From assembly GCA_014860845.1 (NCBI GenBank), contig JACZIY010000455.1, positions 1 to 7,384 of the forward strand: a stretch of 7,384 bases of DNA, in the 5' to 3' direction. Below the pieces are notes generated by a model. It saw only the letters and a list, made by a program, of their open reading frames with translations, did no database searches and was not told the origin of the DNA. The position numbers and the translations under genes were made by a program. Source of the DNA: Anaerolineaceae bacterium (GTDB lineage: Bacteria; Chloroflexota; Anaerolineae; Anaerolineales; Anaerolineaceae). Of the stretch, positions 6,647 through 7,384 are shown piece after piece (within the stretch, counting starts at the first letter, position 1; every line of letters starts with the position of its first letter).

Positions 6647-7384
6647 TCATTTGTTTGTTTTCTTCCATAGCAGGTCTTCAATTCGTTCTAAAATTAAGAA
6701 TCCAATCGAGGATTTAACAACGTCGTCGATAATTTCTACTTCACCACCGGCATATAGTATCGTCAACCGATTTAAAATCGTCTCGTTATTTTCATCAAAA
6801 TTTGTTACATGATCTGCAACTATGAAATCCAGATTTTTTGAAGTTAATTTAATATTCGCATTTTCCAAAAGGTTTTGACTTTCAGAAGCAAATCCAATTG
6901 TTATTTTAGGGCACTGACAATTGGATTTTTGTTGAGCCACATGCCAGAGAATATCTTCTGTTGGCACTAATTCTATCTTTGCTAAATCATCGTCTTTCTT
7001 TAGTTTTTGGGGGGAATAATTCAACGGTTTAAAATCAGCTACTTCTGCAGTCATGACTAATACATCTGCATCATTTACCTCTTTCAAAACCGCTTCTTTC
7101 ATTTCTTGCGCATTATCAACTTTTACAACATCTGTTCCATAAGGCACAGGCCTGTTATGGATGGTGGTAATAAGAACAGTTTTTGCACCACTATCCAGAG
7201 CTGCCTGCGCAATTGACCATCCTTGTAAGCCTGTTGATCTGTTGGATATTACCCTGACCGGATCAATGGATTCTCGTGTTGCACCAACAGTAACAACGAT
7301 TTTTTTGCCTTGCAATGGTCCATTTTTTGATAAAAATAATCTAGTGAACTTGATAACTTCATCAACAGGGACTATATTATCTCT
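6647..7384 (-). CDS. coaBC: CoaBC, C-terminal phosphopantothenoylcysteine synthetase domain (5' partial)
   Basis: CoaBC makes 4'-phosphopantetheine for coenzyme A: CoaB joins cysteine to 4'-phosphopantothenate using CTP, and CoaC decarboxylates the product. The frame is open to the right edge (7384), so the gene continues outside. The TTG at 7315 is an internal codon, not the start, because the 23 codons before it read as the usual end of the CoaC domain and linker (VDEVIKFTRLFLSKNGPLQG). The CoaB domain then shows VTVGATRESIDPVRVISNRS with the intermediate-forming Asn of ISN, TAEVADFKP, KLKK (the conserved lysine segment), TIGFASES and a C-terminal IGFLILERIEDLL. Two conserved places look unusual: SNRSTGLQG where most relatives have a Lys (SSGKxG), and IVADHV where IVANxV or similar is common. 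The protein ends at TGA 6647-6649. The CoaC domain is not visible. Confidence 0.9.
   Translation of the reverse strand, partial: RDNIVPVDEVIKFTRLFLSKNGPLQGKKIVVTVGATRESIDPVRVISNRSTGLQGWSIAQAALDSGAKTVLITTIHNRPVPYGTDVVKVDNAQEMKEAVLKEVNDADVLVMTAEVADFKPLNYSPQKLKKDDDLAKIELVPTEDILWHVAQQKSNCQCPKITIGFASESQNLLENANIKLTSKNLDFIVADHVTNFDENNETILNRLTILYAGGEVEIIDDVVKSSIGFLILERIEDLLWKKTNK

Noticed and set aside
1..7384. An undescribed defence, mobile or biosynthetic system.
   Set aside because: All genes fall into known housekeeping, envelope or carbohydrate families; there are no transposases, repeats, toxin-like pairs or clustered unknown genes to support such a claim.

Overview
The window is AT-rich (roughly 60% A+T by eye), densely coding bacterial chromosome. 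I see no mobile element, CRISPR array, tRNA, rRNA or phage gene. Several traits fit a Chloroflexota bacterium, probably of the Anaerolineae: the dCTP deaminase sequence type, a membrane-anchored serine hydrolase with PG_binding_4-type repeats, a DUF4349 lipoprotein and a Thermotoga GalA-like alpha-galactosidase. This assignment is an inference from remembered protein families, not a database result.

Layout. Positions 1-333 (+) are the 3' end of a probably secreted protein with a carboxypeptidase-regulatory-like beta-sandwich. One base later, behind a good Shine-Dalgarno, starts a dCTP deaminase gene (335-715, +). It has lost about 55-60 codons and carries an in-frame stop at the junction, so it is either a pseudogene or an assembly collapse. 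It converges, with only 7 bases between, on a 499-residue serine hydrolase (723-2222, -). A 144-base divergent promoter region separates that gene from a 787-residue GH36 alpha-galactosidase (2367-4730, +). A GC-rich hairpin (4733-4750) lies between the galactosidase and the convergent DUF4349 lipoprotein gene (4758-5723, -). Upstream on the same strand lie a calcineurin-like metallophosphoesterase (5807-6535, -) and the C-terminal phosphopantothenoylcysteine synthetase half of coaBC (6647-7384, -), which runs off the right edge.

How the genes relate. They look like neighbouring housekeeping and cell-envelope genes, not one pathway: nucleotide metabolism (dcd), envelope proteins (serine hydrolase, DUF4349), sugar breakdown (GH36), coenzyme A synthesis (coaBC) and a small phosphoesterase. 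The three right-hand genes share a strand, but the phosphoesterase has its own candidate promoter. No intergenic stretch exceeds 150 bases.

I found no convincing sign of an undescribed multi-gene system. The points most worth a second look are the internally deleted dCTP deaminase, the 17-base palindrome covering the -10 element upstream of the phosphoesterase, and unusual residues in the CoaB domain.
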